The notes beneath the pieces are model-generated. The model was not told the DNA's origin, did no database searches, and saw nothing but the letters and a program-made list of their open reading frames with translations. Positions 63,134 to 64,000 of a stretch of DNA of 64,000 nucleotides are shown one piece after another. Numbering within the stretch: position 1 is the stretch's first letter; each line of letters opens with the position of its first letter. The translations under genes were made by a program, and so were the position numbers. The stretch lies in contig NZ_VDET01000002.1 of the NCBI RefSeq assembly GCF_006381105.1, positions 496,001 through 560,000 on the forward strand. The letters run 5' to 3'. The stretch comes from Flavicella sediminum. GTDB taxonomy: Bacteria; Bacteroidota; Bacteroidia; Flavobacteriales; Flavobacteriaceae.

Positions 63134-63637
63134 ATGAACATAAAACTTATCTTTTTATTCCTTTTTTTATCCAGCCTATCCACTAAGGCTCAAAACGGAT
63201 TAAAGGAATTACTACAAAAACACAATAGTGAAAGTATTCCATATATAAGTGTTGAAGAATTGGCCAAAGAAGACAAAAATAATTTTCTTCTTTTAGATGC
63301 AAGAGAAAAAAAAGAATTTGACACAAGCCATATAGAACAAGCTATTTTTGTAGGCTATGATTATTTCAAGCTAAGAAAAACAAAGAAACTACTTAAAGAC
63401 AAGGATCAAAAAATTGTTGTGTATTGTTCTTTAGGCATACGTTCTGAAGACATTGCCGAAAAATTAAAAAAAGCAGGTTATACCAATGTTTACAATTTAT
63501 ACGGTGGTATTTTTGAATGGAAAAATCAATCCAAAAAAGTAATAGATTCAGAAAACCAAGCTACAAACAAAGTCCATACTTTTTCAAAAGAATGGAGTCA
63601 GTGGTTATTGAAAGGAGAAAAAATTTATGAGCACTAA
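63134..63637 (+). CDS. Exported rhodanese-domain protein
   Basis: Protein of 167 residues with a signal peptide (about 1-19, ending STKAQ) and one rhodanese domain (about 35-140). The domain has LLDAREKKEFDTSHIEQAIFVGY and the active Cys in VYCSLGIRSEDIA, with the closing YNLYGGIFEWKNQ. Rhodaneses transfer sulfane sulfur, but a role in arsenic or selenium thiol chemistry is conceivable here. It lies 4 nt after the metallophosphoesterase-like gene and overlaps the next gene by 11 nt. Confidence 0.9.
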   Translation: MNIKLIFLFLFLSSLSTKAQNGLKELLQKHNSESIPYISVEELAKEDKNNFLLLDAREKKEFDTSHIEQAIFVGYDYFKLRKTKKLLKDKDQKIVVYCSLGIRSEDIAEKLKKAGYTNVYNLYGGIFEWKNQSKKVIDSENQATNKVHTFSKEWSQWLLKGEKIYEH

Positions 63638-64000
63638 AAATTTACTAATTTTATTTACTCGAAATCCAGAACTCGGAAAAGTAAAAAGCAGACTGGCAAA
63701 AGATATTGGTGAAGAAAAAGCACTGAAAATTTACATTGAATTGCTGCTACACACTAAAAAAATATCAGAAAATATTCCCGTTAGCAAATGGGTTTTTTAT
63801 TCAGAAGAAATTCCGAAAAACGATATTTGGACTGCAGCTAATTTTCAAAAAAAAATACAACAAGGAACGGATTTAGGTTTCCGAATGAAAGCTGCTTTTC
63901 AGGAAGGTTTTGCTAATGGTTTTGAAAAAATCATTGTTATTGGAAGTGACATCTACGATTTGCAACAACAACATATTGAACAAGCATTTGAAAAACTTAA
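63627..64000 (+). CDS. TIGR04282-type glycosyltransferase, arsenosugar cluster (partial)
   Basis: The first 124 codons of a gene cut by the right edge. The N terminus LLILFTRNPELGKVKSRLAKDIGEEKALKIY (key residues RNPELGKVKSRL) is the nucleotide-binding loop of the TIGR04282 family, and TDLGFRMKAAFQEGF and VIGSDIYDL match its later motifs. The family is related to cofC/molybdenum nucleotidyltransferases but is annotated as a glycosyltransferase of arsenosugar-type clusters. The ATG lies inside the 3' end of the rhodanese gene (11-nt overlap). Confidence 0.87.
   Translation, partial: MSTKNLLILFTRNPELGKVKSRLAKDIGEEKALKIYIELLLHTKKISENIPVSKWVFYSEEIPKNDIWTAANFQKKIQQGTDLGFRMKAAFQEGFANGFEKIIVIGSDIYDLQQQHIEQAFEKL

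Noticed and set aside
1..64000. CRISPR arrays, tRNA or rRNA genes, insertion sequences, phage genes
   Set aside because: I found no regularly spaced repeats with unique spacers, no cloverleaf or rRNA-like stretches, and no transposase or integrase motifs.

Overview
The window looks like a stretch of chromosome from a marine member of the Flavobacteriaceae (Bacteroidota). The evidence is the low GC content, several promoters of the Bacteroidota type (TTG, 19 nt, TAnnTTTG), SusC/SusD proteins, C-terminal sorting domains of the type IX secretion system (T9SS), a FecI/FecR pair, and many lipoproteins. I cannot name the genus. I saw no rRNA, tRNA, CRISPR array or intact insertion sequence.

Layout. 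(1) 1-5.2 kb, minus strand: the start of the division and cell wall cluster, mraZ-rsmH-ftsL-ftsI-murE, running off the left edge. Three GTGG repeats at 10-nt spacing precede mraZ and look like an MraZ operator. (2) 5.3-8.8 kb: an alpha/beta hydrolase, the GTPase EngB, a short RluA-type pseudouridine synthase, a DUF2490 outer membrane protein and a decayed second copy of the 3' end of the rluA-like gene. (3) 8.8-16.5 kb, minus strand: branched-chain amino acid genes ilvD-ilvB-ilvN, then ilvC, a small protein and ilvA. Upstream of ilvD lies a full transcription attenuator: promoter, a 20-residue leader peptide rich in Leu/Val/Ile, alternative hairpins and a terminator. (4) 16.6-23.5 kb: an AlkB-type hydroxylase, a divergent TruA homologue, a helical repeat protein, a short leuA, and cysE-cysM. 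The cysE-cysM pair has its own promoter and a 25-residue leader peptide ending in four consecutive cysteines plus Phe. (5) 23.8-43.9 kb, minus strand: a polysaccharide utilisation locus with ECF sigma factor, FecR anti-sigma, SusC carrying a signalling (STN) domain, SusD, a pyruvyl-transferase-like lipoprotein, a beta-propeller/F5-8C protein, a CstA-type permease, a GH29 fucosidase, an acidic DxDxDG-repeat protein, a GH92 mannosidase and an SGNH esterase. The locus is bounded at 44.2 kb by the 3' end of an altronate dehydratase gene, into which the neighbouring penicillin acylase gene has been joined out of frame. (6) 44.4-50.0 kb: penicillin acylase, a DegT-type sugar aminotransferase, galE and fabD. 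(7) 50.1-58.3 kb: a 58-residue zinc-ribbon protein, a T9SS cargo protein, lnt, a large T9SS metallopeptidase and a divergent 7TM-LuxR regulator. Two promoters here carry the same inverted-repeat site at exactly the same distance from the -7 box, which suggests a local regulon. (8) 58.4-64 kb: a queuosine-precursor transporter, a DUF547 protein and an arsenosugar-type cluster (arsS, symporter, variant metallophosphoesterase, rhodanese, TIGR04282-type glycosyltransferase) running off the right edge.

The main results beyond routine annotation are the two amino-acid leader peptides, the shared operator in front of the secreted-protein operons, the two gene remnants, the missed zinc-ribbon gene and the altered metal motifs of the metallophosphoesterase. 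All coordinates and pairings were read by eye from the sequence. No alignment, folding or database search was run.
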